From positions 341,001-405,000 of the forward strand of contig CAWZYM010000214.1 of assembly GCA_963966185.1 (NCBI GenBank): a stretch of DNA of 64,000 bases. The letters run 5' to 3'. This stretch comes from Rhabditoides inermis. Lineage: Eukaryota > Nematoda > Chromadorea > Rhabditida > Rhabditidae. Below are positions 34,101 through 47,700 of this stretch, one piece after another. Each line of letters starts with the position of its first letter. The first letter of the stretch is position 1. Below the pieces are notes generated by a model. That model worked only from the letters and a program-made list of their open reading frames with translations. It was not told the DNA's origin and made no database searches. The translations under genes were made by a program, and so were the position numbers.

Positions 34101-37100
34101 CTCCCTTTCCCCCCTCTCTCACCTCCGGATCTGGCGATGCAGGTGTATCCGGGGACGCGGGGGGTCCGTCGTCCTTGTTTTTCTTCTTCGGACTGATCGG
34201 CCGCAGTGCACTCGAAGTCGCCGGGTTGTTGCGCCTGCAGAGGTGAAAGGTAAAGGTATCCCCACGATTCAAGAGATTTACTCTGCGCAGGGGGTCGAAG
34301 GAGGACTATGGCACTACACCCGTAGCCCAACGAATTTCCTACTTTCCTGTAGAGGTTCGTTCCCAAATTTTCAAGTACGAAATAATGTTTTTAACCAATT
34401 CCACTAATAATAACTTTCATAAGCGTACAACATGTGAAACCTAAAAACAAAAAAATCTTTCTATGTTCACCATAATCTAGATCAACGATACTCACATGGC
34501 ATCAATAACGGGCGCAGTGATGTTGAATATGCTCTTGAGCAGATCGGCCGTCTGGTTGATGGCCGCCGACGAGGAAGCGGATGCGGGCGGGGCCGCAGCT
34601 GGGGCCGGAGCAGGCGCCGGTTTGGGGGCCGCCACTTCCCGCGGAGGCGACAGAACCTCTCGCTTCACTATCATCGGCATGGGAATCTCCTGCAAAACAG
34701 TCGTGTGCAAAGTATGTTTCAGGAGCAACCTATAATTAATCACAGATACTACGATTCAATTAATCATCGAAAGTGTCTACAGTATAGTACATCAGACAAT
34801 CATCTCCACAACCCCGAGTTTAAAACGTAAATTTTCAAAGTAAAACTACGTACACGACCCCACGAAAACGGAAATTACTTCGACCACAGGCAACAGGTCC
34901 ATGCAATTGGCACCAGCTCGATCCATCACCTTCATCCCCTCCCCTCCCCACGTGGGGAGGGGATGATCTATCCCCCCTCCCTCCCCACGCCCTCCACCCC
35001 GTACCTTCTTGTGCTGCGTGGGAGTCGGAGTCGCACCCGGCGGCTGGTCGAACCGGTTCCGGCGAGGAGTGCCCGAAGAGACAGACGACGACGACGAGGA
35101 GTCCTCCAAATCAATATGTCTTCCATCTCTCTCTCTCCTCTCCCACTCACCACAGTACTCCTCGACACCACCCGCATCGTCCCTCCTCCTCCTCCTCCTC
35201 CTGCTCCTCCTCCTGCACCCCCTCCACTCGCCCCGCCCACCGGTGCCGGCTGTGCATTGTACATGAACCGAATGTCCACGTCTTTCGAGCCAAACTGAAA
35301 AATAATCATACATCAAAGGATGATAAGATTTCTTTGATAAGATTTGATTGGCTTTCCACCCCTCTCGTTTCCACACTGCCACCGATCACCTCGCGTCATT
35401 TCTCGCCCTCTCTCTGCCCGCCAGAGGTCGCCCCCAGTCATGTCCACTCCGGCGCCGCCTCCCCTGGCCATCAGCCCTGCCGCTGCGCCCGTCCCCGCTG
35501 TCGCTGCTCCCCCCGCCCCTCCCCCCTCTTCCTCTCCCCCCTCATCCACCACCACCACCACCACCGCCGCCGCCCCCGCACCCGATCCGCCCCTCACCGA
35601 ACGCGACAACGTGCACGAGTTCCAGCCCGACGTCCTGTCCAGCTACTCAAACTCGTCTGGTACGTCGAGAGATAATCGATCAATAATCAATCGATACGCA
35701 CGCAGGCTCCATCTCGTACGACTCTGTCCAGTCCGAGAACCGCGACTTTACGCGTATCAAAAAGGCGGCGGCGCGGATTCCGGCCGACAAGGTGCTCTAC
35801 TGCAAGTACCACGAGAAGAGGCTGCTCAAGGGTAACTACAGTAACCCTGACCATAGCTATCGTATGACAGGCTCGAACCCGTTCGTGGCGGTGCTATCGG
35901 TGGAGGCGAGGGAGAAGGTGTTGGCGAGGGCGCGCCGCCAGCACAGCAAGGGCGAGGAGGTGCTGCTCGTCAAGGCGCCCCCGCAGGCGGACGGAGTGTT
36001 CGGAAGGGTCAGTCGACAACCACTCCGAAATCGTAGGCGAAGCCAAGCTGGTTTATCGATTTTTTTTTGTGAAATCACTGAATACACTATTTGCGGAAAT
36101 TTTGATTTCCCACTCCTAAAGGGGGTCATGCAATCCAAATCAATTTGCAGGCCATCTCCACTCTGCTCGACGAGTATATGGCCAACCCCAACGGTGCCGC
36201 CATCAAGGTATGCCTCGGCTCTCCTCTCTCCACTGCCTATTCAGAGAATGGAGGGCCTATACGACGCATCTCTCCAGCACTGTTCCCTTGTCATCTAGAT
36301 CGACCTGACCCTGTCCGCCTCGCCGGCCCCTTCTCGGATGGAGGTGCGCGCGCGGCATCGCGTCCACGCCAACACCTACCCCGCCGCCGCCAAGGCACTC
36401 CTCGCACAGGCATTCCACGATAAGGTGCTCTTCTCTTCTAGTAAACTCTCGTAGCCCTTCTCCTTCTCAAACGGTTCTCAACTGGTCCACGACAAAGTGC
36501 CTCTTGCCCTTCCTTGCTGATCCCTTGCTGATCCTCCTTCTCAACCTGACCTTGGAAAAAGCTTTCGGGGGTGTTTCCGACACTAGGAAACTAGTCCGTT
36601 AAACCACTCCTCCCAGGTGTCGACGGACAAGGCGATCCGCCAGCTGCAGACCAAGCTCGACAAGGACAAGGCAGAGGTATGGAGGGAATAACACGGCCCG
36701 GATAGTTGCACAGCGCGTCTCACAGAGAGAGCGGCTGGCGCGCAGGCTGCCCCGCGAGTGAATGAGCGCGTAGCGATTTCCAGCGAGAAATTATCGCGCT
36801 CAACCGCTTGCTGGTAAATTCGCAAAAGAGTACAGCGTCGCGTGTGTGCGGCGCGGTCGTGGGCCTGACCGCTCTCGACTGTGCACCCATCCGGGCCGTG
36901 AATAAGTATACGTTGTTCTCTATCATACATTTCTCATTCCTGCATGAACTGTGCATGTGCCTTAATATGTCGAAAACCTGGATTGTGCGTTCCTACCCTG
37001 CCGTCTGCCGTCATCCTCCCTTCTCTACAGGCCGCCGTCGCGCACCTCAAGACTCGCATCGAGCCCGAGCCCGCATTCACCCGCCCCACTGTCACTGTCG

Positions 37101-40100
37101 CCGAGCAGATGCGCACCGTACACGACCGGTACGGCGTACTGTAGCTACCGTAACCCTATGTACGATTTCAGCATGGCCAAGCACTCGTTCCTCGGCGAGG
37201 TGACCAAGAACGTCGCCAAGAAGATCTTCCTGCCTTGAGCCGCCATTTGAGAAAGACGAGAAAGAGAGAGAGAGAGAAACATACAAACGATTGATCAATT
37301 TCACCCGCTTACAACGCATTCTTACAGTGTTTATGGAGAGATAAAGTGTTACGATTATGTACAGCACGTCTGATAACGAAAATCCAAAATCCAAAACCAT
37401 GGAATTCGAATCTCACATTTTTGACATTGTGCAGTAGTCAATAGTTAAACTTTGAAAGATTCGTCGTTTCTCATACATCTTTGATTGCTTGTGACGCGAA
37501 CAGAATTTAATTAATCAACCTATCGCACTCACCGCCGGTTGGGGGTCGGGACTGGCGGGGCAGTCGGGCGCTGGCTGGTGGACGGAGACGGGGGCAGACA
37601 CCGGCGGGTATCCAGGAGGGAACTGCAGCGGGCCTGTGCCAATCGGCCGGCCAGGCGCCACCGGCTGAACACGCAATCAATCATTCATCCAGAATCGCTA
37701 TATCGTGACTACACAGCGCTGTGAGAAACATTCCACCGTGATACACCTCTACCCCAATAGAGTACTACCACAGTATCCTAGTACAGTACTACACCGTGAT
37801 ACACCTCTACCCCAATAGAGTACTACCACAGTATAGTACAGTACTACCACTTTTACTCACCTGCACTCCCGGTCCCTGATAGCCCGGCGGAAACTGGAGA
37901 GGCGCAGACAGGGTGATGGGAGCGGCAGACGACGGAGGAGCGTCGAACCGGGATCTGAAACCACAATAGAAAACAATTCACTCCATCACAAACAATGAAT
38001 ACGCTTCAGCATAACATGAAAGTACGCAACAATTCTAGAAACTTTTTCCGAGACCCACCGTCTCGGACGCGCCGCCGCTCCCGACCCGCCCAGCGTCGGA
38101 GCCACCGACGGGGCCACGTACGTCACCTGACAAGTCAGAGTAAAGGGTCTTTATCACCTTAAAAGTTATTCCAACATATCCAGGTTTCACGGTACTCTTA
38201 TAAAAAGCAACGTCGAAAACGCATCAATGATGAACCCATATCGCACCGTCTGTCTCTGCGGTGCGTAGGCGTCGTTGGCGACCGATCGGAGAGTGGTCAT
38301 TGGAGGCATGCCGACTGGCACTGCTGGCACTCCCGCAGGCATCCTCCTCAGATCCACGTCCCCGCCGCCACCAAACATCGCAAACGGGTCGGGAGACGCC
38401 GGAGAGTCGCCTGCGAGATCATTTATTAGAAATAATACGTTCCACCCCCACAGTAAATGGCAAAAGGTAAGAGGAAGCTAATTGCATTTTACGTTCCTGT
38501 GCAATCTCTACACACAATCGCCTGCAAGAGTTTGCCTAACAATACGTTCCACCCACGCAGTAAAAAAATAAAGTAAAATTAATCATTCACTTGTTCCCAC
38601 TGTCAATCTCTACACAATATATACAATCTGCAAACCACAATCGACAACGTTCTACTCGACCGACCGATGGGTATCTGGGCGGGTCCGCGGCCGGGCAGGG
38701 GGATCTCCTCCAGCCGCGTCTCCGGCTCGGGCGACGCCGGAGCCACTCCCTCCTCCTCCTTCACCGCCTCCACCTTGATCGGCCGCTCCTTGTCCGCGTC
38801 CTGCAAACGAGACAGTCAAGACAACGCGCGCGGTCGAATGATCTCGCGCAGGCCGATAACGGGCTAGTGAAATGCGGTAGTCTTCCACGAACACGCGAGT
38901 GGAAGGCGAAATAGTGTGCTTTCACGGGGAGCGCAGAGATGAGATCCGAACAAGCGTTAGGGTCTACCGATTAGCTAAGAACCCCCTTAAACATTCCACA
39001 TCGAGCAAGAGACAAAGACTCCCCCATCCCACCGCACCTTCTTCTTGCCGAGCAGCTGCATGAGCGAGGGAATGGAGCTGATGCCCTTGACGTGCGCGTC
39101 CTCCTTCTCCTTCTTCCGCCGCTCCTCCTCGTCCTCGGCCGCCTTGCGACGCACCCCGATGATGTTGTTGATGAGGTTGGTGATAGAGTGCGAGCCAATC
39201 TCCTCAGGTTCCTTCTCCCTCTCTTTCTCCTTCTCGATAGGAGCAGGAGCAGGAGCAGGAGTGGACACTCTCGGCTGCTCCATCGTCCTCTGACTCTCCA
39301 CTCGCCTCTCTCCGTGCGCGGGATATATGATGGGAATGTCGGCAATGCGGAACCTGAGATTCAAAATTCCTGGCTATCTCTTAAAGTCTCCCACCTCTCA
39401 TCCCTATCCCTGGCCGTGCCCTCGTCCAGGTCCATCTCCTCCTCCACGGGGGCGAACGCGTCCGTCTCCTCCTCCTCCTCCTTCTCCTCCTCCACATCCA
39501 TCTCCTCATCGTCGTCGTCTCCCCAGCTGCCCGCCTTGGCTGGGTCGTACTCGTCGTCGCCTTTCGGAGACGACGACTTCTGAAGTGATCAATAAAAAAA
39601 ACGACAAATCAATAGGTACAATACGTTCCACCCTAATACCAAAACATGACCAAAAGTCGCTATAGCCAATATAATCAGTGTTACATGATTAACGTCAGGA
39701 CTCGCGCCGCACTGTTCCAGCCAAGGAGCCCCAATACCCCACTGTAGGATTGTATGTGCTTCCAGATAACCCATCATGCTACCATTGTATGTACATGTCG
39801 GAGTCAGGCTGATAAACAAACAAACATGATTAACACCTCAAAACAATGCCATCCTATCATCATGATAATCTGCCGCGTACCTGCTTGACTCCGGGCAAGG
39901 GCATGCTCAACACCCCCTTCCTCTTCTTCTCCCCTCCTCCTACTCCTCCTCCTGCTCCCTCTCCACTCTTCACCAGGGGAGGCAGGGGCAGCTCCGCCCT
40001 AGGCACAGGCGCAGACTCCTCCGTGTGCACTGCAAATCAACTTTGAACTTTTCTACTTCAACATTCCTACCCCGTCCCCTATTTTTCGAATTACTCATAT

Positions 40101-42442
40101 TTCGGGTAAAATGATGTTTACGTTTCACCTCTCAATCATTACCTATTGTTAACATATACACAAGAATGACATTATGTTGCCTTGAACTAAAAACAATTCT
40201 CTCACAGTAACACTAGACAGAAATGTAGTAATCACATAACAGAACACTTAAAGAAAATGTACACTCTGAATTTCGAAGTTGAGTTAGCACTTGTATGTGG
40301 AAATATGATGGAAACGATGCAAGTTTGGACAACTACATACTGAAAATACTTGTAAGTCGAGAGTGCACACTCCATTTAAACATTTCACCTTTCTTGAGCT
40401 GGCTGAAAATGTTGGCAAAGTTGATGCGAGCATCGGTCTTCTTCAACTGGCTGGCGTCAACCACCAGAGACGGCTTGGCGGGCGAAGCAGCAGGGTCCGA
40501 TGCCTGCACATCATCCCTTCCCTCTCTCTCTCTCTCTCTCTCTCTCCCTTTCTTCATATCACCATACCTTTCTCCTGGGATCGGCCGCAGCCGCTCTGGG
40601 ATCCACAACACCAGCCGCCGCTCTCGGATCGGCAGGACTTGCAGCACTCCTCGGATCTCTGTTCGCGGGAGCAGACGGAGCAGCCGGAGCTGCCGCCTCC
40701 TCCTTCTCCTTTGCCCCCAGTCGGATGTTGATCTTGGGCGCTGTCACTATGCCCGGCGGGGGCACAGCCGCCGCGGGCGCGCTGTCGTCGCGATCCCACT
40801 CAAAGCACAAAGGGTTGAGTTTAATTGTACGTGTCATAATCATCTTTGTGCTTCCGAATAAACATGATCAGCTACAACCGCTCTCATAATTCTCAGTAGT
40901 AGCTAGCTTGCTAGCTCACCCTGCTGTGCCGCTCGAATATCTTGTGCGGGCGCGGCAGCTGTGGCTGAGTGGACGAGGCAGGAGTTGTGGGATGAGGGAC
41001 TGGTCGGGGAGAGGGAGTGGGAGAGAGCGGGCGCACCAAAGCCCCGGGAACCACAGGAGGCGGCACCGGCTGCGGCACGCCGGAAGAACCCTGAAATATT
41101 GTGTTTAAAATAACTGAAGTACATGATAACCAATTTACTTCTTTTCCCACGCCAAAACACAAATCTAAACGTTGAAGCAACAATTTATTAAAGCACCCAA
41201 AAAGCGGCAAGATCGTGCAACAAACGAAAACGACAAAACAAAATCAACAACAACAACAACAACAACAACAACACAACAGCCGTGGTGAACTTCACATTCT
41301 AATAGTGTGAGCAAAGTGTAATTCAACGACTAAACCTCATACGTGCAGACAACCAAAACAAAACACACAACAAATGGACAGAAAGCAGGTAGGACAGGTG
41401 TGAAAGAAGACAGAAGGCAGAAGCATGCTCGCGCGCCTTCTCTCTCACAGCTTAGGAAACCTCTGCAGCTTGCTCTTCTAGAAAACACACAAAACACCCC
41501 ACATATACACATCATTTTAGATTCGTTTTGTTGTATTCTTTTTTCCTATCTTCTCATGTTTGTACTATGTATCAATAGATGTTATGTATCAATCGATATA
41601 TATCAATAGATGTTATGTATCAATCGATACCCCACCTCGTGGTGTATCCTGGTTCCTGGCTTGAGCATCAGGTTCCTCGGCCCCTCCGCCTCCTGCTCCT
41701 TGCTCTTCCGTCTCTCCGACAGCGGAGGCATACGCGGCCGGCCGACCCCAGTCGGCGCCGCACCTGCAATCAATCAATAATCGATAAATTAATATCAGCA
41801 CCTTCGCCCTCCTCATCCGACGAAAAGCCGGCCAAGATCATGTCGTCTCCATCCTCGTCCGGTATCACAGGCGGCGGAGTTACTGAAACACCATACCAGT
41901 CACATTATTACTATATTTCAATCATTCATAGTACCGTACCAACCATCAAAAATATCTCACCCCGCCTGGGCGGCGCACTGGGCAGGAACCTGGGCGGCGG
42001 TCCGTCACTCGTCGGCCCTCCTCCCCTCTGCATCCCGCCCCGTCCTCCCCTTGCATACGGCGGCAGTCCTCCCCTCGCTCCCCTTGCATAGGGAGGCAGT
42101 CCCCGCCTGGACGGTCCGCCGTACGCCTGCCCCAGCTGGCTCCGATCTGCGTCGTCGTTGAGCAGCACCACCAGCGGGTTGCCGTTGCCGGGCAGCGACG
42201 GCGGCGGCGGACGGTACTGCTTGTGCTGGCCGCCTGAAACAATCAATCAATCAATCAATAATTTATCCAGAATAGCTATATCCTGACTATACAGCAAGTG
42301 CATACGGTACACCATAAGGGCTAAGCGCCTGTAACAAGAATCCACTCGTTATACGCAACCAGGAAATGTTGAATGTGAACAAGAATCGCTGCACACAATT
42401 GTTGGTGGCCAAAAAGGGAATAGTAAGTAGTGCGCAAAAACT

Positions 42443-42492
<50 letters not shown>

Positions 42493-43228
42493 TGATGTCA
42501 ATTTCTGGCAGAGCAGTAACCCACCGTTGCGCATGTGCTGCCTGTACATCTGTATCCTCCTCACATAGTGCTGCGTGTAGATGGCCTGCACCGTTCCGTC
42601 CCGCACCTTGTTCACTCCCACACCGCGCTGCTCCGGCGTCGTCAGTTCACTGCAATGCGGGGCGTCTCTCTAACTCTCTCTCTCTCCCCCCATATGTCTC
42701 TTTACAGGTTTATTTCTCCCTCTCTCCTCTCAACCTCTGCTCTCTCTCTCCCCTCCGGCCCTCCCTCTCTCTTTCTCCCTATGTCCTCTCATTCTCTGCT
42801 CTCTTTCTCCCCCTCTCTCTCTCCCTCCCCCCTCTCTCTCCCTCCTCCCTCCCTCCAACTCACAGCGTCTGCATGACGTCACAGTTCTTCAGGTTCTCGC
42901 GCGGACTCACTATCTTCATCGACGAGAAGATGAGCTAAATACATAATAATCCAGTCTACCGTAACTCCGTAACCTCATATACCGTACCACCCACAACCCA
43001 CCAGGTGCATGACGGGTTTGTGCTTCTTCCATGGCAGTCCGAGCATGAGTGAGAGGGGGCCGTCGGGCATGCCGATTGCATAGCCCTCGATCGGACGCTC
43101 CTCCGCCCCGAGGCCCATCCACGAACCGATCGCCAGCTGAAAAGAACGGTCGTACCAACCACAATGCCAAATCTACCAGAAACAAACAACATTATCATAC
43201 AACGTAGAGAAAGAGAAAGAAAGAGAGG

Positions 43229-43278
<50 letters not shown>

Positions 43279-44724
43279 GAGAGAAGAGAGAGAGAAGAGA
43301 GAGAGAAGAGAGAGAACCAGACAGACAGACAGACAGACAGGTGCACACCTTCCTGTTCTTCCTCATCCACCGCAGCAGCCCCGCCCAGTCCCTCCCGTCC
43401 TGCTCCGACTCGCACTCCAACCAGCCGGCAGTCAAGTAGCCCGCCTAGAAACACCATACCTCTACAGTATTCTATATTCAAGCTACCGTACCCCATCGAC
43501 AAAGGCCTGGTGGGGCATCTTGTGGGCGTACCATTCCCATTAACAGCTACAGTATTCCAAGCTACCGTACCCCATCGACAAACGCCTGCTGTGGCATCTT
43601 GTGGGCGGCGAGTATGCCGGAGTCGATGACGGCCCGTATCTCGGGCGGCAGATGGCAGTCGGTCGACCAGTCACGAAGCGACTGCATCGATAGGGTCGAG
43701 CTGAAAAGGATAATGGAACTTATAAATAGATGAAACTAGATAGATGATAGATAGATGATAGATGAAAATGATAGATAGATGATAGATGAAATAGATGAAA
43801 CCTAGAAAACCTCGTGGCCTAGATCAGCTCCTAGATGACTATCACGGTCAATCGGTTTCGGTACATTAAAATTTTGAACCGACCTTGTAAACTACAACTT
43901 CACGAAACTTTTCACAGAAAAAAATACAACCACTTTAATAGGAATCTCAATCGCCTCTTGCAGATTCTAGCGCGCGTATGGTCTTAACACAAGCGCTACC
44001 GCGCTGGTTGGTTTGTGAAAGAAAGATGGGATCACTCACACATCGTTCATGTACTGCACGTTGCTTGCCAGGGCGTGGATGGAGAGGTGCATGTTCCGCC
44101 CCAGCATGTTCATCGCGCGCAACTTGTGCCGGAACAGACACGTCGGCGTCGGAAGCTCGTGGTACGCCGACAGCGCCTTGTCGTACGGACTGAAACCACT
44201 TTTCACGTTCACTTACTTACTTAGGCATGAGAGATGGCGCTAACCAAAAACCAAACCATCTCTCATGCGTGCAATATGTACATGAATGAGCGGTTCTGGA
44301 TAAACATTTGATTTGATTTGATTACTTGCTAACAGTAACGTAATCTACTAATTACTAAAAGACTGGGCAATAAACTTGCCAGCCATAATGCGTATCAACC
44401 AATCAAATCGCTGAGCGTTCACGAAAACGTACTCACCCGCTCTTGACCAGCCGGATGTCTATCAAGGCGTAGGGCAGGATTCCAGAGGGGAACGCCCGCG
44501 GCTGCTCCAATGCGTCCAGCTCGTAGATCAACGTCTAAAGGCAAATTACGATCCTCCAGACTAATCAATATCACTGAGAGAGAGGGGGGAAGAGAGTAGA
44601 GTAGAGTAGAGTAGAGTAGAGTAGAGTAGAGTAGAGTAGAGTAGAGTAGAGTAGAGTAGAGAGAGAGAGTAGAGAGAGTAGAGAGAGAGAGAGAGTAGAG
44701 AGTAGAGATTAGAGAGTAGAAAGT

Positions 44725-44764
<40 letters not shown>

Positions 44765-47700
44765 CCCTCCTCCCCTACCCACCACATCCCTCCGGTACGC
44801 CTCGGCTCGCTTGTGCGCGTCCTCCCTGGGCGGATCCTCGCACATGAACGAGTTGTACGTGTTCACTGGAACGTTCGAGAACGAGCCGGGGTCCATCTCA
44901 AATCGGAACAATGCTCTTATAATCAAGTTTCGGATACGGTAGATTATGTGGCGTAATGACGATAGTGGAAATTATCTTTTAAAAGTACTTTCGTAAAAAG
45001 TGTTGTTTGTGTTAACCTGATTCAAGAAAAGCGCATGCATATAATATCAATTTTTGAAAAATCAAATCGTAAACACCTGAACATGAAAACTAACACAAAC
45101 TTGCTCTTTCAAACGAATATAGAATAGTTACACGTAACATTCAGAATAATACGAGTGTTTTGTTAATTTAGTGTTTTTGGCGGACACGAAATATACATAC
45201 GGTTTATCAATAAAATAATATGTTAATCGTGATGTTGTTTGACTCAATGTTTCAGGTGTGAAAATGTCAAAAAAATAAAACATGGAATTATTCAACATTT
45301 TTCGTTTTGAAAGAGCAAGTTTGTGTTAGTTTTCATGTTCAGGTGTTTACGATTTGATTTTTCAAAAATTGATATTATATGCATGCGCTTTTCTTGAATC
45401 AGGTTAACACAAACAACACTTTTTACGAAAGTACTTTTAAAAGATAATATATGTGTCCTTTTGTTGAATTTCATAGAAGTTTTCTCTCTCATCTTCATAC
45501 ATGTTCTTCTCTCATTATTTCATCAATTTCATTTCGAATTTATTCGATTTTTTCTCGTTTTCTCGTTCTCTCCTCTTCTCCTTCCCTCCTTCTCTCGTTC
45601 TCTCATTCTTTCGTTCTCTCTTTCTTTCGTTCTCTCATTCTCTCCTTCCCTTCCTTCGCTCCTTCTCGTTATATCGATAGGAGGAAGGAAGTGCACATGA
45701 TAGTAGCTGCTCCGGAAGGAGCTACACTACTAAGGGAAAGAGTTGCACTTGAACTATTTTAGTAGTGTCGAAACATAGCATAAGTATGCATATCTTATCT
45801 TTATGATGTATTGTATGTTCACAATATCATATACAAGGAAGTTCTAATACTACAGCCTTCTAGAAATGTATATTGAGATATAGATATTATGCCAGTAGAC
45901 ATAAGGGTGTAGGCGCGGAAACAGTACATTGATCAGCCTACATGAGTAGTGCGATGTGTCTTTCGCCTATATTACAGTATCATCAGCTGTATGATCTTTG
46001 TTAGTACCATAAAAGTGCATCAATCCTCGATATGAGCTGAACATCAGATCACTAGTAAATGCAGATCTCCGGCTGGTACAGTTTCATGCTACTGTATTCG
46101 ATCCAATACGGTCCAAAACACCCTTCTGTGTCAAACATTGTGCAAAAATGCTATTCTTTTACTAAACTGGTCAATGTGCAACTCCTTCCTCATGCAGTGC
46201 AACTCCTGCATGAGCAGCTCCTTCCTAGCCCAGCAGCTCCTACCGTGTGCACTTCCTTCCTACTATCGTTATATCGCTCTCTCTTTCTCTCGTACTCGTT
46301 CTCTCTTTCTCTCCTTCTCCCGTTCTCTCTTTCTCCCTTTCTCTCGTTCTCTAATTCTCTCGTTATATCGTTCTCTCTTTCTCTCTTTCTCTCTTTCTCT
46401 CTTTCTCTCTTTCTCTCCTTCTCTCCGTCTCTCCTTCTCTCCTTCCCTCCTTCCCTCCTTCTCCCTTTCTCTCGTTCTCTCGTTCTCTAGTTCTCTTGTT
46501 ATATCGTTCTCTCTTTCTCTCTTTCTCTCGTTCTCTCTTTCTCTCGGTCTCTCGTTCTCTCTTTCTCTCTCCCCTTATCTAACTCCTACTGATCGCCGTG
46601 CATCTGTCTCTCTCCAAACAGCGTGCTCTCTCGCGTGCTCTCGCGCTCGCCCGCCAGCAGAGGGCTAGCTCAGCTAGCGTGACTGGAAACGACACCCAAA
46701 ATGCTAAAGGGACCTTCAGATATTGCTTCTTGAAAACTCTAGCGCGAGCCTTATTTTAACCCAAAAGAGAGGGCGCTGCGCGCCCTCTCTAATTACCGTA
46801 GAAGTGTAGAAGTTACAAAAAGATCCACAACAATCTTACGAGGAGTGTCATTAGAGCCACATCCTCGGATTCGAGCCAAATTGATAGGTTCGTCGTTCGA
46901 TCGTTCGATCGACGATTTCGAACCTTATCTACCGTAACCCGTAACCTTCTCACACCCCACCCGCACTCACAATGTAGCATCTTCCAATGCTGGTCTTGAA
47001 GATGACGATCCGGTACGACTGGTTCAGACGCATCACCGACGTCGTCAGATCGACGTGCCGGTTCACGTAAACGCCTACAGCAAACTCCATTAGACCATTA
47101 TGATTTCGATTCAATCAATTCAATTTCATTACGTATACCAAAACCGGTTACCAAAAAACAGTTACCGTAACCCAACTTCATTTTTTTAAACAGTTACCGT
47201 AACCAGACTTACCGTACTTGACGGGCGCCACCTCGCCGAGAACGTTGCTGCAGCCGGCGCGGAAGCCGTATTTGAGACAGACGGCCAACTGCGAGAGAAC
47301 AAATATCTTTATTTTTCTATCCTTTCATCCTGCCAACCTCTTTGTCATCATGACCGATCTGTAGGAAAGTGAAGCTCTCCCCGAGCGGTCGCCGATCGCT
47401 CCTCAGCTCCTCTCGGAAACGATCGTACTGAAATCAGTCATTGAAAAGGAGAGAGCGAGAGAAAGAGAGAGAGGGAGGGTGAGAGAGAGAGGGGGAGAGA
47501 GGGAGAGGGAGAGGGAGAGGGAGAGGGAGAGGGAGAGAGAGAGAAAGAGAGAGAAGGGGAGAGAGAGAGAGAGAGAGAGAGAGAGCTGCCGACGCACCTT
47601 CCACTGCGCCCTATTGTTGTTGATAACGCGCATCTCGTCGATGCGCACATACTTGCCCACTCGCTTGTCCCACATGCCCTCCTCTATGATGCGGCGTATC

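Noticed and set aside
34067..34366. Overlapping frames around the TASOR-like exon 34123-34234
   Set aside because: Only the frame giving RNNPATSSALRPISPKKKNK joins both neighbours in phase.
40554..41160. Alternative frames through TASOR-like exons 18-19 (Gly/Ser/Cys-rich)
   Set aside because: The phase-0 frames give a better Pro-rich sequence and keep the whole 41-exon chain in frame once the donor at 41630 is used.
45451..46668. Ser/Leu/Phe-rich open frames in the TASOR-like intron
   Set aside because: Translations of polypyrimidine tracts; no splice support.
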